From contig JAFWEA010000316.1 of NCBI GenBank assembly GCA_017543005.1, positions 1 through 13,457 of the forward strand: 13,457 nt of DNA. The letters are read 5' to 3'. This DNA comes from Solobacterium sp. GTDB taxonomy: Bacteria; Bacillota_I; Bacilli_A; Erysipelotrichales; Erysipelotrichaceae. Positions 1 through 6,894 of this stretch are shown piece after piece. The notes under the pieces are model-generated. The model made no database searches and was not told the origin of the DNA. It saw only the letters and a list, made by a program, of their open reading frames with translations. A program made the translations under genes and the position numbers. Every line of letters starts with the position of its first letter. Within the stretch, counting starts at the first letter, position 1.

Positions 1-1371
1 AATGACCATGTTGTTGTTGAGCTGGTTGATGGCATTCGGCAGCATCTTTCCCATGCCCGGCACGGCAAAGGCCGATTCGGTAATCAGCGCGCCGCTGATG
101 CAGAGGATGATGGAACTCGGAATGCCGTTGACAATCGGGATAATCGCATTGCGCAGGATGTGGTGACGGAAAATTTCCTTTTCCGAAAGACCCTTGGCCC
201 GGGCAAACTTGACATAGTCCGCATTGGACTGGTCGATCATGTACCGCCGCAGCCACATCATCAGGCTCGGTGTGCTCAGCAGCGCCAGGATGACCGTCGG
301 CATGATCCACGAACGGATATCGCCGAAGCCGAGCTGCGGGAACTTGTCCGGCAGGCCGAGCTTGGTGCCGATGGAACGCATGAAGAAGATAAAGGCCATG
401 GACGGCAGCGCGACCAGCAGGTTGATATAGGCAATGCCCAGTTTGTCACGGAACTTGTCCTTGTGCTGGGCCATGTCAATCGCAGCCGGAATGCCGAAGG
501 CATAGGCAATGATCAGCGAGATGATGCCCATCAGGTAAGATGTGCCGACCATCGAAGGCGACTCATGGGCCGACAGGCAGCTGGCGTAGTGGTCGGTAAA
601 CCGCTTGCTGTCCAGCTTGTCCAGGGTCGGCTTGTACTGGCAGCTCGTCTGGATCAGGGCACTGCTTTCGGTCAGGCCGGTATCAAACGTCTGCTCATAC
701 GCCTTGACGGCACCCTGCCCTTCGTTGATGACCTGGGTCGTGGGAATGCCCTGGTTGCTCGGGTAGGAATTGCCGAAGTTGAAGGTAACCTTATTCTGAT
801 GAATGAACGGGAACGAGCCGTTGAAATACAGCTGGTACTTGTACTGGCAGCCGCTGCAGAGGATGGCCGGGGTCCCGTTGGCCGGGTTCTTGCCGGCATA
901 GTAGCGCCGTTCCAGATCCGGGTTGGTTTCATCCTGGATGGCATTCTTGCCGTCCACCACGATCAGCTGGGAATAGAAATGACCCAGAAGTTCAATCGCG
1001 GAGTAGTCATGATAAACAAGCGGATCCCCGCTCTTGAGATATTCCACAGTGTAGCCTTTTCTTTCCCAGACACCGAGCGCTTCCTGCTGTTTTTCGGAAC
1101 CGTTCACCAGGCAGGCATTATAATCCGATGAATCATCATACACACCCTTGCAGAGATCCACTTTTCTCTGGTAGTCCATGTATCCGAGTTCATCATACTT
1201 TTTATAAATGTATGTTGTCCGGGCATCCCCCTTCTGCTTCTTCAGCACGGGGTCATTCTCAAAAATCTTGGTTCTGTCGATCATCGTGAACAGCATGACG
1301 ATAATGATCGATACGACAGCGAATATCGACAGAATCGATTTGAGAATTCTGGTAAGTATATATTTTCTCAT
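1..1371 (-). CDS. oppB: Oligopeptide ABC transporter permease, OppB/AmiC type (C-terminus beyond left edge)
   Basis: Inner permease subunit of a peptide importer; 457 residues are visible and the end is missing. It starts MRKYILTRILKSILSIF with AAGGGGACT as ribosome binding site. The first membrane helix covers about residues 8-30. A large extracytoplasmic segment follows to about residue 272 and includes NPDLERRYY, YQLYFNGSFPFIHQN and QVINEGQG. The permease core then begins at SMVGTSYLMG, with the coupling-loop motif near YVKFARAKGLSEKEIFRHH and the conserved FAVPGMGKMLPNAI. The long external segment and its wording resemble, from memory, pneumococcal AmiC (about 500 residues) rather than the roughly 306-residue E. 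coli OppB. It lies downstream of oppA on the same strand, with a small membrane-protein gene between them, and has its own extended -10 promoter. Other opp/ami genes probably follow outside the window. Confidence 0.93.
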   Translation of the reverse strand, partial: MRKYILTRILKSILSIFAVVSIIIVMLFTMIDRTKIFENDPVLKKQKGDARTTYIYKKYDELGYMDYQRKVDLCKGVYDDSSDYNACLVNGSEKQQEALGVWERKGYTVEYLKSGDPLVYHDYSAIELLGHFYSQLIVVDGKNAIQDETNPDLERRYYAGKNPANGTPAILCSGCQYKYQLYFNGSFPFIHQNKVTFNFGNSYPSNQGIPTTQVINEGQGAVKAYEQTFDTGLTESSALIQTSCQYKPTLDKLDSKRFTDHYASCLSAHESPSMVGTSYLMGIISLIIAYAFGIPAAIDMAQHKDKFRDKLGIAYINLLVALPSMAFIFFMRSIGTKLGLPDKFPQLGFGDIRSWIMPTVILALLSTPSLMMWLRRYMIDQSNADYVKFARAKGLSEKEIFRHHILRNAIIPIVNGIPSSIILCISGALITESAFAVPGMGKMLPNAINQLNNNMVI

Positions 1372-1441
1372 ATCGAGTCCCCTTATCCGGCGTTCATTAA
1401 TTTGCAGGGTATACAAAAAAATTCAGCCGATGAACCTTAGT

Positions 1442-1450
1442 ATTATAGCA
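1442..1450 (-). promoter_or_regulatory. Extended -10 promoter for oppB
   Basis: On the minus strand the sequence TGCTATAAT carries a perfect -10 box with an upstream TG, about 70 bases before the oppB start. The -35 match is weak: ATGACT (1467-1472) matches four of six positions but with a long 19-base spacer. An extended -10 can compensate for a poor -35. The promoter would let oppB be transcribed separately from oppA. Confidence 0.55.
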
Positions 1451-1469
1451 TAGACCGCTCCTGTTCAGT

Positions 1470-1486
1470 CATGAAACTGCATGAAA
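1470..1486. repeat. Two 7-bp direct repeats (CATGAAA) at 10-bp spacing in the oppB promoter
   Basis: CATGAAA occurs at 1470-1476 and again at 1480-1486, so the two copies face the same side of the helix. They sit at and just upstream of the expected -35 position of the oppB promoter and after the stop codon of the small gene at 1505-1708. That is a plausible place for an activator or repressor site. The copies are short and chance cannot be excluded. Confidence 0.3.
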
Positions 1487-1504
1487 GAACCAGATTTATT
1501 CTGC

Positions 1505-1708
1505 TCAGAAGATGATGCTGAAAAGCCAGAGTACGATAAGGAATACGGCAATGCAGGCCACGATGACCTCACGCCGGCGGGAAGCTGAAAAATGCGGGTG
1601 GTCAGACCGGCCTTCCATATGTGCCAGGCGCTGTTCATGTTCCTGCGTTTTGATGTCATGGCGGGTCAGATCTTCCCGCTTTGCGACATCCACATTGTTT
1701 CGGATCAT
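1505..1708 (-). CDS. Small single-pass membrane protein, unrecognised
   Basis: A 67-residue product whose family I do not recognise. Residues 1-47 are polar and charged, rich in Arg, His, Glu and Asp, and could be partly helical or coiled. Residues 48-67 form one strongly hydrophobic C-terminal helix, VIVACIAVFLIVLWLFSIIF. There is no N-terminal signal, which suggests a tail-anchored protein with its N-terminal part in the cytoplasm. The ATG at 1708 is preceded by GGAAGGAAACAG; a second ATG five bases upstream (1711-1713) hits a stop after two codons. It lies between oppA and oppB on the same strand, separated from oppA by an intrinsic terminator, so it is either expressed by readthrough or from its own weak promoter. 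Its layout (charged N-terminus, C-terminal helix) recalls XhlA-type small phage proteins, but I see no firm sequence link. Confidence 0.6.
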   Translation of the reverse strand: MIRNNVDVAKREDLTRHDIKTQEHEQRLAHMEGRSDHPHFSASRRREVIVACIAVFLIVLWLFSIIF

Positions 1709-1731
1709 TTCATCTGTTTCCTTCCAGCTTC

Positions 1732-1737
1732 ATTATA
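1732..1737 (-). promoter_or_regulatory. Possible -10 box for the small membrane-protein gene
   Basis: A perfect TATAAT on the minus strand lies 24 bases before the small gene's ATG and just downstream of the oppA terminator. The predicted transcript would have a leader of under 20 bases containing the GGAAGG ribosome binding site. The -35 region (TTCAAT at 17-base spacing) matches only three of six positions and falls inside the terminator hairpin. Confidence 0.35.
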
Positions 1738-1746
1738 GGCATAAAG

Positions 1747-1770
1747 AAAACCGGATTGAACTCCGGTTTT
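1747..1770 (-). terminator. Intrinsic terminator of oppA
   Basis: The arms AAAACCGGA (1747-1755) and TCCGGTTTT (1762-1770) pair over 9 bp around a 6-base loop. Read on the minus strand, the right arm is followed by CTTTAT, completing a U-rich tail. It lies 25 bases after the oppA stop codon. A partial terminator here would reduce expression of the downstream genes relative to the binding protein, as is common in peptide-transport operons. Confidence 0.85.
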
Positions 1771-1794
1771 CTGGTTGATCGGTTGCGGTGAGAA

Positions 1795-3837
1795 TTATTC
1801 ACCCTGCAGCCATGCATCGTAGGCAGCCTGGTAGTCAGCGGCTGTAACGATGTCTTCCTGCAGCTGCAGGCCCTTGTACTTGTATTCTGTCATACCGGTT
1901 GTGGAATAAACCCGTGTGAACGGAACAGCGTGAGTAACGCGGACGCTGCGGGTCTGCTGCTGACCCGGCAGGAAGAAGGCTCTGCTGATCAGATAAGCAT
2001 CAGCCTTGGCGAATGCTTCGTAACGGGCATCCATGTCATCAGTGATGGCATCAGCTTCCCGGTACAGTCTTTCGTATTCGTTGAGACCGATTGTTTCCTT
2101 GATCTCGTCATCATCACCGTAGTCTTCGCTGTTAGCGTCTGTCAGACCCATGGAGCACATGTAGTAGCCGCTCACCGGGCTGTAGATGTCAACGAAGCTC
2201 TTCGGGTCAGCATAGTCCGGGGACCAGCCTGTGAAGGTGGAGATATCGTAGTCGCTCTCTTCGTGCAGTGTGTTGTAGTAAGCAACGTTACGGATTGTGT
2301 CGTTGTCAGCCATAACCAGTTCGATGATGATCTTGCCGTCTGTGTTGTCTTCAACGGACTTCTTCATGGACTGGGCCTGGTCAACCAGACGCTTGCTTGT
2401 TTCCTGAACCAGCATGTCGAGGTGGATCGGGAAGACAACGCCTTCCTCTTCAGCCTTGGCAATGTAATCCAGAGCAGCATCCTTGCTCAGCCACGGATCC
2501 TGGCCATCGCTCAGGTCAACTGCTTCACCGGTCATTTCAGCATAAGCTGCTGTAACCAGTTCGCCATAGGTACGGCCGTCGGATGTACGGACAACCTGCG
2601 GGTCGTTGTTGATGTTACGCAGAGTAGCGTCAGCCAGCAGCTTCGGAGCACCAACCTGCAGGTAGATGCTGCGGTCGAAGGCAGCGCGCAGTGCCTTACG
2701 GAAGTTGTCGTTCAGCAGAGCGGCATGTGTGTTGGCCCGCAGTTCTTCATCATCAGCGTAATTTGTCAGATCGAACTTTTCACGGTTCATGTTGAAGACA
2801 ACACCGAAGACTGTCGGGTTCGGCAGGGATTCGGTTGTGTAGCCGTTGTACTTCTCCATGTACTGGTCGAAGTTTTCCCACTGAGCGCTGATCGGAGCAG
2901 CAACATAGATACCCTGTTCGAAGGAACGGATGCCGGAATACGGATCGGAACCATCGTCATAGATACGCTTGACGCTCTTCAGATAAACATGTTCAGCATC
3001 CCAGTAGTTTTCATTCTTGACCATGGTGATCTGGGAATCCTGGTCATAGGACTCGAGGATGAAACCACCGTTGTACAGAATGGAATCGGCAGCTGTTGTA
3101 CCGAAGGAGCAGGCGCTCTCATCCGGGGAACCCAGCTTGCAGCCTTCACCCTGGGCTTCCAGGAATGTCCGGTTGACCGGATACAGGACTGCATATGTTG
3201 TCATGGAATCAAAGTACGGTGTCGGACCTTCCAGTGTGTATTCAACTGTGTAGTCGTCCAGAGCCTTGATACCGACCTTTTCGAATTCCTCATCAGAGAA
3301 ATCGGAGTTTTCATATTCTGTGTAGTACTTGATGACGCCTTCCATCAGCCAGCCGGTGCCGGAAGCGAATTCTGCGCCATGACGCAGACCGGCGACAAAG
3401 TCGTCAGCCTTCACTTCGTCATATTCTTCACCTGTGCTGGTGACCCACTTGACGCCCGGACGCAGATGGAATGTCCAGACGGAGGAGTCTTCGTTGTGTT
3501 CCCAGCTCTCAGCCAGGCACGGTACCAGAGTGCCGAACCGGTCATTTTCGAGCAGGCCGTCAACGAAGTTGGCGTTGTACTCATGGTCTTCAGCCAGCGC
3601 TGTGACCAGGTAGTCCAGCTGCTGGATCTGATAATTTGTGTATTCGACGAGATTTTCTGTATCCGCAAGCTTGATGGAAGCGGCAGTGACATCAGACATG
3701 TAAGCTTCAGGCTCTTCTGTTGCTTCTGCTGTTTCCTCTTCTTTCGGCGCTTCTGTCTGCGAAGCTCCACCGTTGGAGCAGCCGAACAGTGTCAGTGCCA
3801 GTGTTGCGGAAAGTAATGCTGCAGGTAACTTTTTCAT
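1795..3837 (-). CDS. oppA: Oligopeptide-binding lipoprotein, OppA/AmiA type (SBP family 5)
   Basis: A 680-residue extracellular peptide receptor of an ABC importer, anchored to the outer face of the membrane. The N-terminus MKKLPAALLSATLALTLFGC ends in a lipobox (LFGC, lipidated Cys20). A Glu/Thr/Ala-rich linker follows to about residue 45, then the bilobed SBP_bac_5 domain. Family landmarks include WEHNEDSSVWTFHLRPGVKW, VEYTLEGPTPYFDSM, LLNDNFRKALRAAFDRSIYL and FTGWSPDYADPKSF. From memory, the order and wording match pneumococcal AmiA (about 660 residues) closely. AGGGAGGAAAG precedes the start. Codon choice is strongly biased (AAC, ATC, CGT, GTT, GCT, GAA) compared with the tld genes next door, which suggests high expression. 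It has its own promoter and terminator, with an AmiC-like permease gene downstream. Confidence 0.97.
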   Translation of the reverse strand: MKKLPAALLSATLALTLFGCSNGGASQTEAPKEEETAEATEEPEAYMSDVTAASIKLADTENLVEYTNYQIQQLDYLVTALAEDHEYNANFVDGLLENDRFGTLVPCLAESWEHNEDSSVWTFHLRPGVKWVTSTGEEYDEVKADDFVAGLRHGAEFASGTGWLMEGVIKYYTEYENSDFSDEEFEKVGIKALDDYTVEYTLEGPTPYFDSMTTYAVLYPVNRTFLEAQGEGCKLGSPDESACSFGTTAADSILYNGGFILESYDQDSQITMVKNENYWDAEHVYLKSVKRIYDDGSDPYSGIRSFEQGIYVAAPISAQWENFDQYMEKYNGYTTESLPNPTVFGVVFNMNREKFDLTNYADDEELRANTHAALLNDNFRKALRAAFDRSIYLQVGAPKLLADATLRNINNDPQVVRTSDGRTYGELVTAAYAEMTGEAVDLSDGQDPWLSKDAALDYIAKAEEEGVVFPIHLDMLVQETSKRLVDQAQSMKKSVEDNTDGKIIIELVMADNDTIRNVAYYNTLHEESDYDISTFTGWSPDYADPKSFVDIYSPVSGYYMCSMGLTDANSEDYGDDDEIKETIGLNEYERLYREADAITDDMDARYEAFAKADAYLISRAFFLPGQQQTRSVRVTHAVPFTRVYSTTGMTEYKYKGLQLQEDIVTAADYQAAYDAWLQGE

Positions 3838-3856
3838 TTCTTTCCTCCCTAATATA

Positions 3857-3872
3857 AGACGCCGAAACGTCT
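3857..3872 (-). promoter_or_regulatory. Small hairpin in the oppA 5' leader
   Basis: AGACG (3857-3861) and CGTCT (3868-3872) pair over 5 bp around a 6-base loop, just upstream of the AGGGAGGAAAG ribosome binding site and downstream of the proposed -10 box. It may stabilise the abundant oppA mRNA or tune initiation. The stem is short and could be coincidental. Confidence 0.3.
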
Positions 3873-3884
3873 GACAATAAATTT

Positions 3885-3913
3885 ATTATAATTTGGTGTA
3901 CGGTGCAATTGCA
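3885..3913 (-). promoter_or_regulatory. oppA promoter region with palindrome over the -35 position
   Basis: A perfect TATAAT on the minus strand (3885-3890) lies about 50 bases before the oppA start. No good -35 is present at 16-18 bp spacing. Instead the perfect 10-bp palindrome TGCAATTGCA (3904-3913) occupies that position. This pattern fits a promoter that depends on, or is blocked by, a regulator. The identity of such a regulator is unknown. Confidence 0.5.
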
Positions 3914-3944
3914 TTTTCACAATTTCAACACAATTCACACCCGG

Positions 3945-3961
3945 TGAAAAGCGCTTTTTCA
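3945..3961 (-). terminator. Possible weak hairpin overlapping the tldE stop codon
   Basis: TGAAAA (3945-3950) can pair with TTTTCA (3956-3961) around GCGCT, and the hairpin includes the tldE stop codon. The uridines lie within the stem rather than after it, so termination would be poor. Some tldDE transcription may therefore continue into oppA. Confidence 0.25.
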
Positions 3962-5236
3962 GTCCGCAATCCCGGTTACCGTCACCCCGGCCAGCCGCAG
4001 CACAGCCGGCACCAGCATGCGGTCATACTGCACCTGGGCAGCGGTCATATGCAGGTTGGCAGCCAGTTCCCGCACCGAGCCGGACACCGAGCCGCCGGAG
4101 ACGATCTGCACCTGGTCACCGTCATGGTAATAGGCCAGACGGATTTCCCCGGCCATGTCACCGTTGAACGGGCTGACCTGGAAGTCCGAGAATTCAACCA
4201 CTTCCAGATACCTGCCCTGCCGTAGTTCTGCTTCTGTGCAGGTACCGCCGGAAATCGTGAAGTTGCCCGGGATAAAGGTATTTCCCATGCCGAGATAGCA
4301 GGCATACTGGCGGCTGCCCCAGAAGTTTTCGGCTTTGCCGTCTTTGATCAGGGAGAGATTCCTGACCGATGCGCCTTCGCTGTCATACGAGCGGTTGGCG
4401 GAAGAATTCGGCAGATATCTGACCGCCGACGCACTGATCTGATCGCCGGCTGCCCCCGGGACAACCTCATCCCCGATTTCCAGGTCGGAGATGCCCTGAT
4501 ACTTCATGCGGACATTGACCCGGTTCAGGAAGTAGTCGTAGATCTGCAGGGCGGCATCGGTGGAGAAGAGCACGTCGCAGGTGTCCAGTTCCGGCGTATT
4601 GCCGGCCAGCAGCTTGTCACGGCCGGTCTGCAGGGTGCGGCTGATTTCCTGTTTCAGCATCTGCCGGTCGCAGGTGCCGGACGTATACATGCGGTACAGC
4701 TCGATTTCCCGGCTGTCCTGGCGGGCATTGACCACCACTTCCAGCTGGGCCGACGGATAGACCATGGTCACATCGGTGCCTTCCGAGGTGATGAAACGCT
4801 TCGTATTCTCTTCCGCAAAGATTTCATACGAATTGATGTCTTCCGTCTCTGTTTCCGGCAGATCCTGCATGACTTCGATGAAATCACGGGCAATCGTGCC
4901 GATTTCCGGCAGGCTCTCCTCATCTTTGTGCGTAACAGCAGGATTCAGCGTGTATTCCGGGTTTTTGATCAGCAGGGCCCTCTCCTTCAGGTCACGGATC
5001 AGTTTCTCCATGTCCTGACGGCTGCTGCCAGGCATGACTTCCGCGCTGGCACTGCCGAGGAAGCCGTCAAACCGGCGGTATACCTTCAGTGTCACATGTC
5101 TGGTATCACGGATGCGGTTCTGATCCAGTCGGTGCCGGATGAAATAGAATTCATAGGCCCGGGTCTTCAGATCGGTTATCTCCCAGGCATCTGTTCCTGC
5201 TTCCTGCAGCAGTTCCTTCAGTTCTTCAAGCATCAT
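3959..5236 (-). CDS. tldE: TldE/PmbA-type subunit of the TldD/TldE peptidase
   Basis: A 425-residue protein of the TldD/PmbA (modulator of DNA gyrase) family. It is assigned as the non-catalytic TldE partner because it lacks the HExxxH zinc motif that its neighbour carries and is encoded immediately after it. The C-terminal region contains SSANRSYDSEGASVRNLSLI, GNTFIPGNFTISGGTCTEAE and a final LRLAGVTVTG, which fit the PmbA C-terminal fold. E. coli PmbA is 450 residues, so the length is normal. Its ATG overlaps the tldD stop (ATGA), giving translational coupling and equal amounts, as expected for a heterodimer. TldD/E proteins degrade unfolded peptides and, in enterobacteria, process microcin B17 and the CcdA antitoxin. 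No such substrate is visible here; the downstream peptide-uptake genes suggest general peptide turnover. Confidence 0.9.
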   Translation of the reverse strand: MMLEELKELLQEAGTDAWEITDLKTRAYEFYFIRHRLDQNRIRDTRHVTLKVYRRFDGFLGSASAEVMPGSSRQDMEKLIRDLKERALLIKNPEYTLNPAVTHKDEESLPEIGTIARDFIEVMQDLPETETEDINSYEIFAEENTKRFITSEGTDVTMVYPSAQLEVVVNARQDSREIELYRMYTSGTCDRQMLKQEISRTLQTGRDKLLAGNTPELDTCDVLFSTDAALQIYDYFLNRVNVRMKYQGISDLEIGDEVVPGAAGDQISASAVRYLPNSSANRSYDSEGASVRNLSLIKDGKAENFWGSRQYACYLGMGNTFIPGNFTISGGTCTEAELRQGRYLEVVEFSDFQVSPFNGDMAGEIRLAYYHDGDQVQIVSGGSVSGSVRELAANLHMTAAQVQYDRMLVPAVLRLAGVTVTGIAD

Positions 5237-6666
5237 CCGAGCCTCGCTTTCGTCTTCAGATACGGGCCGCCGTCACTGACCTTGACCCACTCCTTATAGC
5301 CCTTGCCGCAGCCGCCGGTGCCGAATACTTCTGCCTCCCGGCTGGCCATGGTGATATTGCCGAGCACATCCGGCACGTAGCCGGTCATGATGATCGGGGT
5401 AACGACCTTGCCGGTCAGCTTGCCGTTGCGGATTTCATAGCCCCGTTCAATGATGCACTGGATGCCCCAGTGCTTCGGGTCTTCCATGCCGGACTGCATG
5501 CCGGCCAGAAGATACCCATAGTCAACTGACGCAATCATGTCATCCAGACTGTCATTGCCGGCTTCGAAAATCGTGTTGGTCATGCGGGTATAGACCTTGT
5601 GCTCAAAGTTCTCCCGCTTGCCGTTGCCGGTCGGCTGTCCGCCCAGACGCAGCGCCGACAGGGCATCACAGACACCTGTCTTCAGGATGCCGTGATCGAT
5701 TTCAATCACATCCCCAGCCAGTGTCCCTTCGTCATCAAAGGCATAGGAAGCCACATTGACTGCCGCATTGGCGCCTTCGTGCATGGTAACAAGATCCGAT
5801 CCGACCCGCTTGCCGATATACTCCTTGCCCAAGGCCCGGTTCTTGACGAACATATCCATTTCCACGCCATGGCCGAATGCTTCATGGGCGATCAGGCCGG
5901 ATACTTCCGGGGTTGTGATGACCTCATATTCACCCGGTTCAATCCGTTCCGCGGTGAGCAGTTCTTCCGCAATGCGGACCGCTTCCGTCATTTTCTCCCG
6001 CAGGCCGGCAAAGATCTCCGGTCCCTGCCGCTCGGCCACGCCGGCATAGGAGTATTCCATGCGGCCGTCCTTCATGGCCATCGGTACAACCGTGCCTTCC
6101 GAATAGACATAGCTCTGGCGCAGATCCCGGTTCTCGGTCAGGAACAACTTGCATACATGGGTGGACTGGGCTGTCAGCCGGCAGTCAATCAGATGCTCAC
6201 CCTGCTCCATGGCCGCAAGAGACACATCGGTCAGTTCCTTCACCAGGCTGTCAAGGTCCGCTTCCTCCGGCATTGTGCCGGTTTCCATCTCCACAAACAG
6301 TTCCTGCGGCTCATCCGCCAGTTTTCCTGTTTCATAGACTTCCGTGCCGGTCGCCTTGAGCAGTTCGATCTGCTTTTCCAGTGCCTGCCGGATTTCCTCG
6401 GCCTGTTCTTCCGGATGGGCCAGGTCCGGCTCATTGAAGGCATATTCACTGTACAGACCGTCCCGGTACACCCGGATGACATTGCCCCGTTCCGTCATCA
6501 TGGTCTCCGAAGAGATATCCCGGGCTTTCTGGCTGATGGAAATCCGGAATCCCTGCGAATCCGTTGACAGAACACTGACATAATCAAAGTGTTCACGCAG
6601 CCGGGCAATCATTGTTTTGATCGCCGGCGCCGTTTCGTTCAGGTATTCTGAAAACTTTGCTTTCAT
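5233..6666 (-). CDS. tldD: TldD zinc metallopeptidase subunit
   Basis: A 477-residue catalytic subunit of the TldD/TldE peptidase (E. coli TldD is 481 residues). The signature GLIAHEAFGHGVEMD carries HExxxH at residues 261-266, giving two zinc ligands and the catalytic Glu262. Cys453 in GTGGCGKG corresponds to the third zinc ligand known near the C-terminus of the E. coli protein. GGCGKGYKEWVKVSDGGPYL is the typical TldD ending. All key residues are present. The ATG at 6666 follows GAAAGGAATTTGAT. A TATAAT at 6690-6695 on the minus strand is the likely -10 box. The gene is divergent from tRNA-Ser and overlaps tldE by four bases. Confidence 0.95.
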   Translation of the reverse strand: MKAKFSEYLNETAPAIKTMIARLREHFDYVSVLSTDSQGFRISISQKARDISSETMMTERGNVIRVYRDGLYSEYAFNEPDLAHPEEQAEEIRQALEKQIELLKATGTEVYETGKLADEPQELFVEMETGTMPEEADLDSLVKELTDVSLAAMEQGEHLIDCRLTAQSTHVCKLFLTENRDLRQSYVYSEGTVVPMAMKDGRMEYSYAGVAERQGPEIFAGLREKMTEAVRIAEELLTAERIEPGEYEVITTPEVSGLIAHEAFGHGVEMDMFVKNRALGKEYIGKRVGSDLVTMHEGANAAVNVASYAFDDEGTLAGDVIEIDHGILKTGVCDALSALRLGGQPTGNGKRENFEHKVYTRMTNTIFEAGNDSLDDMIASVDYGYLLAGMQSGMEDPKHWGIQCIIERGYEIRNGKLTGKVVTPIIMTGYVPDVLGNITMASREAEVFGTGGCGKGYKEWVKVSDGGPYLKTKARLG

Positions 6667-6689
6667 ATCAAATTCCTTTCTGCCTGATG

Positions 6690-6695
6690 ATTATA
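6690..6695 (-). promoter_or_regulatory. -10 box of the tldD promoter
   Basis: A perfect TATAAT on the minus strand, 24 bases before the tldD start. The -35 is poor (TACCAT at 17-base spacing). It shares a roughly 90-base region with the divergent tRNA-Ser promoter, so the two promoters' -35 regions overlap. Confidence 0.55.
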
Positions 6696-6733
6696 CCCTG
6701 ATTTACGAAAACATGGTATGTTCAGCCCGGTTA

Positions 6734-6742
6734 TGATATAAT
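6734..6742 (+). promoter_or_regulatory. Extended -10 promoter of tRNA-Ser
   Basis: TGATATAAT gives a perfect -10 box with the upstream TG. The tRNA begins 12 bases after the box, leaving a 5' extension of a few bases for RNase P to remove. No good -35 is visible at standard spacing. Confidence 0.65.
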
Positions 6743-6754
6743 CTTGTTTGCGCT

Positions 6755-6843
6755 GGAGATATACCCAAGTGGTTGAAGGGACTGGTTTCGAAAACCAGCA
6801 GACGTGCGAGCGTGCGGGGGTTCGAATCCCTCTATCTCCGCCA
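6755..6843 (+). tRNA. tRNA-Ser (anticodon CGA)
   Basis: An 89-base class II tRNA with encoded CCA. The acceptor arms GGAGATA (6755-6761) and TATCTCC (6833-6839) pair over 7 bp, with discriminator G at 6840. The anticodon arm is CTGGT, loop TTCGAAA, ACCAG, giving anticodon CGA that reads UCG. A long variable arm (around 6799-6814) is characteristic of serine tRNAs. The T-arm is GGGGG, loop TTCGAAT, CCCTC. It is flanked by an extended -10 promoter and an intrinsic terminator, so it is a single-gene transcript. Confidence 0.96.
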
Positions 6844-6852
6844 TTTGTAAAA

Positions 6853-6885
6853 AAAACTCTCATCTGCATGAGAGTTTTCTTTTTG
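6853..6885. terminator. Bidirectional terminator between tRNA-Ser and the XRE gene
   Basis: AAAACTCTCAT (6853-6863) and ATGAGAGTTTT (6868-6878) form an 11-bp stem with loop CTGC. On the plus strand it is followed by CTTTTTG, ending the tRNA-Ser transcript. On the minus strand it is followed by a run of Ts, ending the transcript of the membrane XRE gene whose stop lies at 6895. Confidence 0.9.
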
Positions 6886-6894
6886 TTCCCTGCT

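Noticed and set aside
160..1131. Plus-strand open frame opposite oppB
   Set aside because: The minus strand encodes a clear AmiC-like permease here; the plus-strand translation is low in family-like features.
1930..3816. Long plus-strand open frame (628 codons) opposite oppA
   Set aside because: It mirrors the oppA coding frame, has no ribosome binding site and its translation shows no family features; it is a by-product of oppA's codon bias.
5599..6567. Plus-strand open frame opposite tldD
   Set aside because: The minus strand holds the HExxxH-containing tldD gene; the opposite frame has no recognisable content.
6755..6843. Prophage or island attachment site at tRNA-Ser
   Set aside because: I see no second copy of the tRNA 3' end in the window and no integrase gene, so an att pair is not supported.
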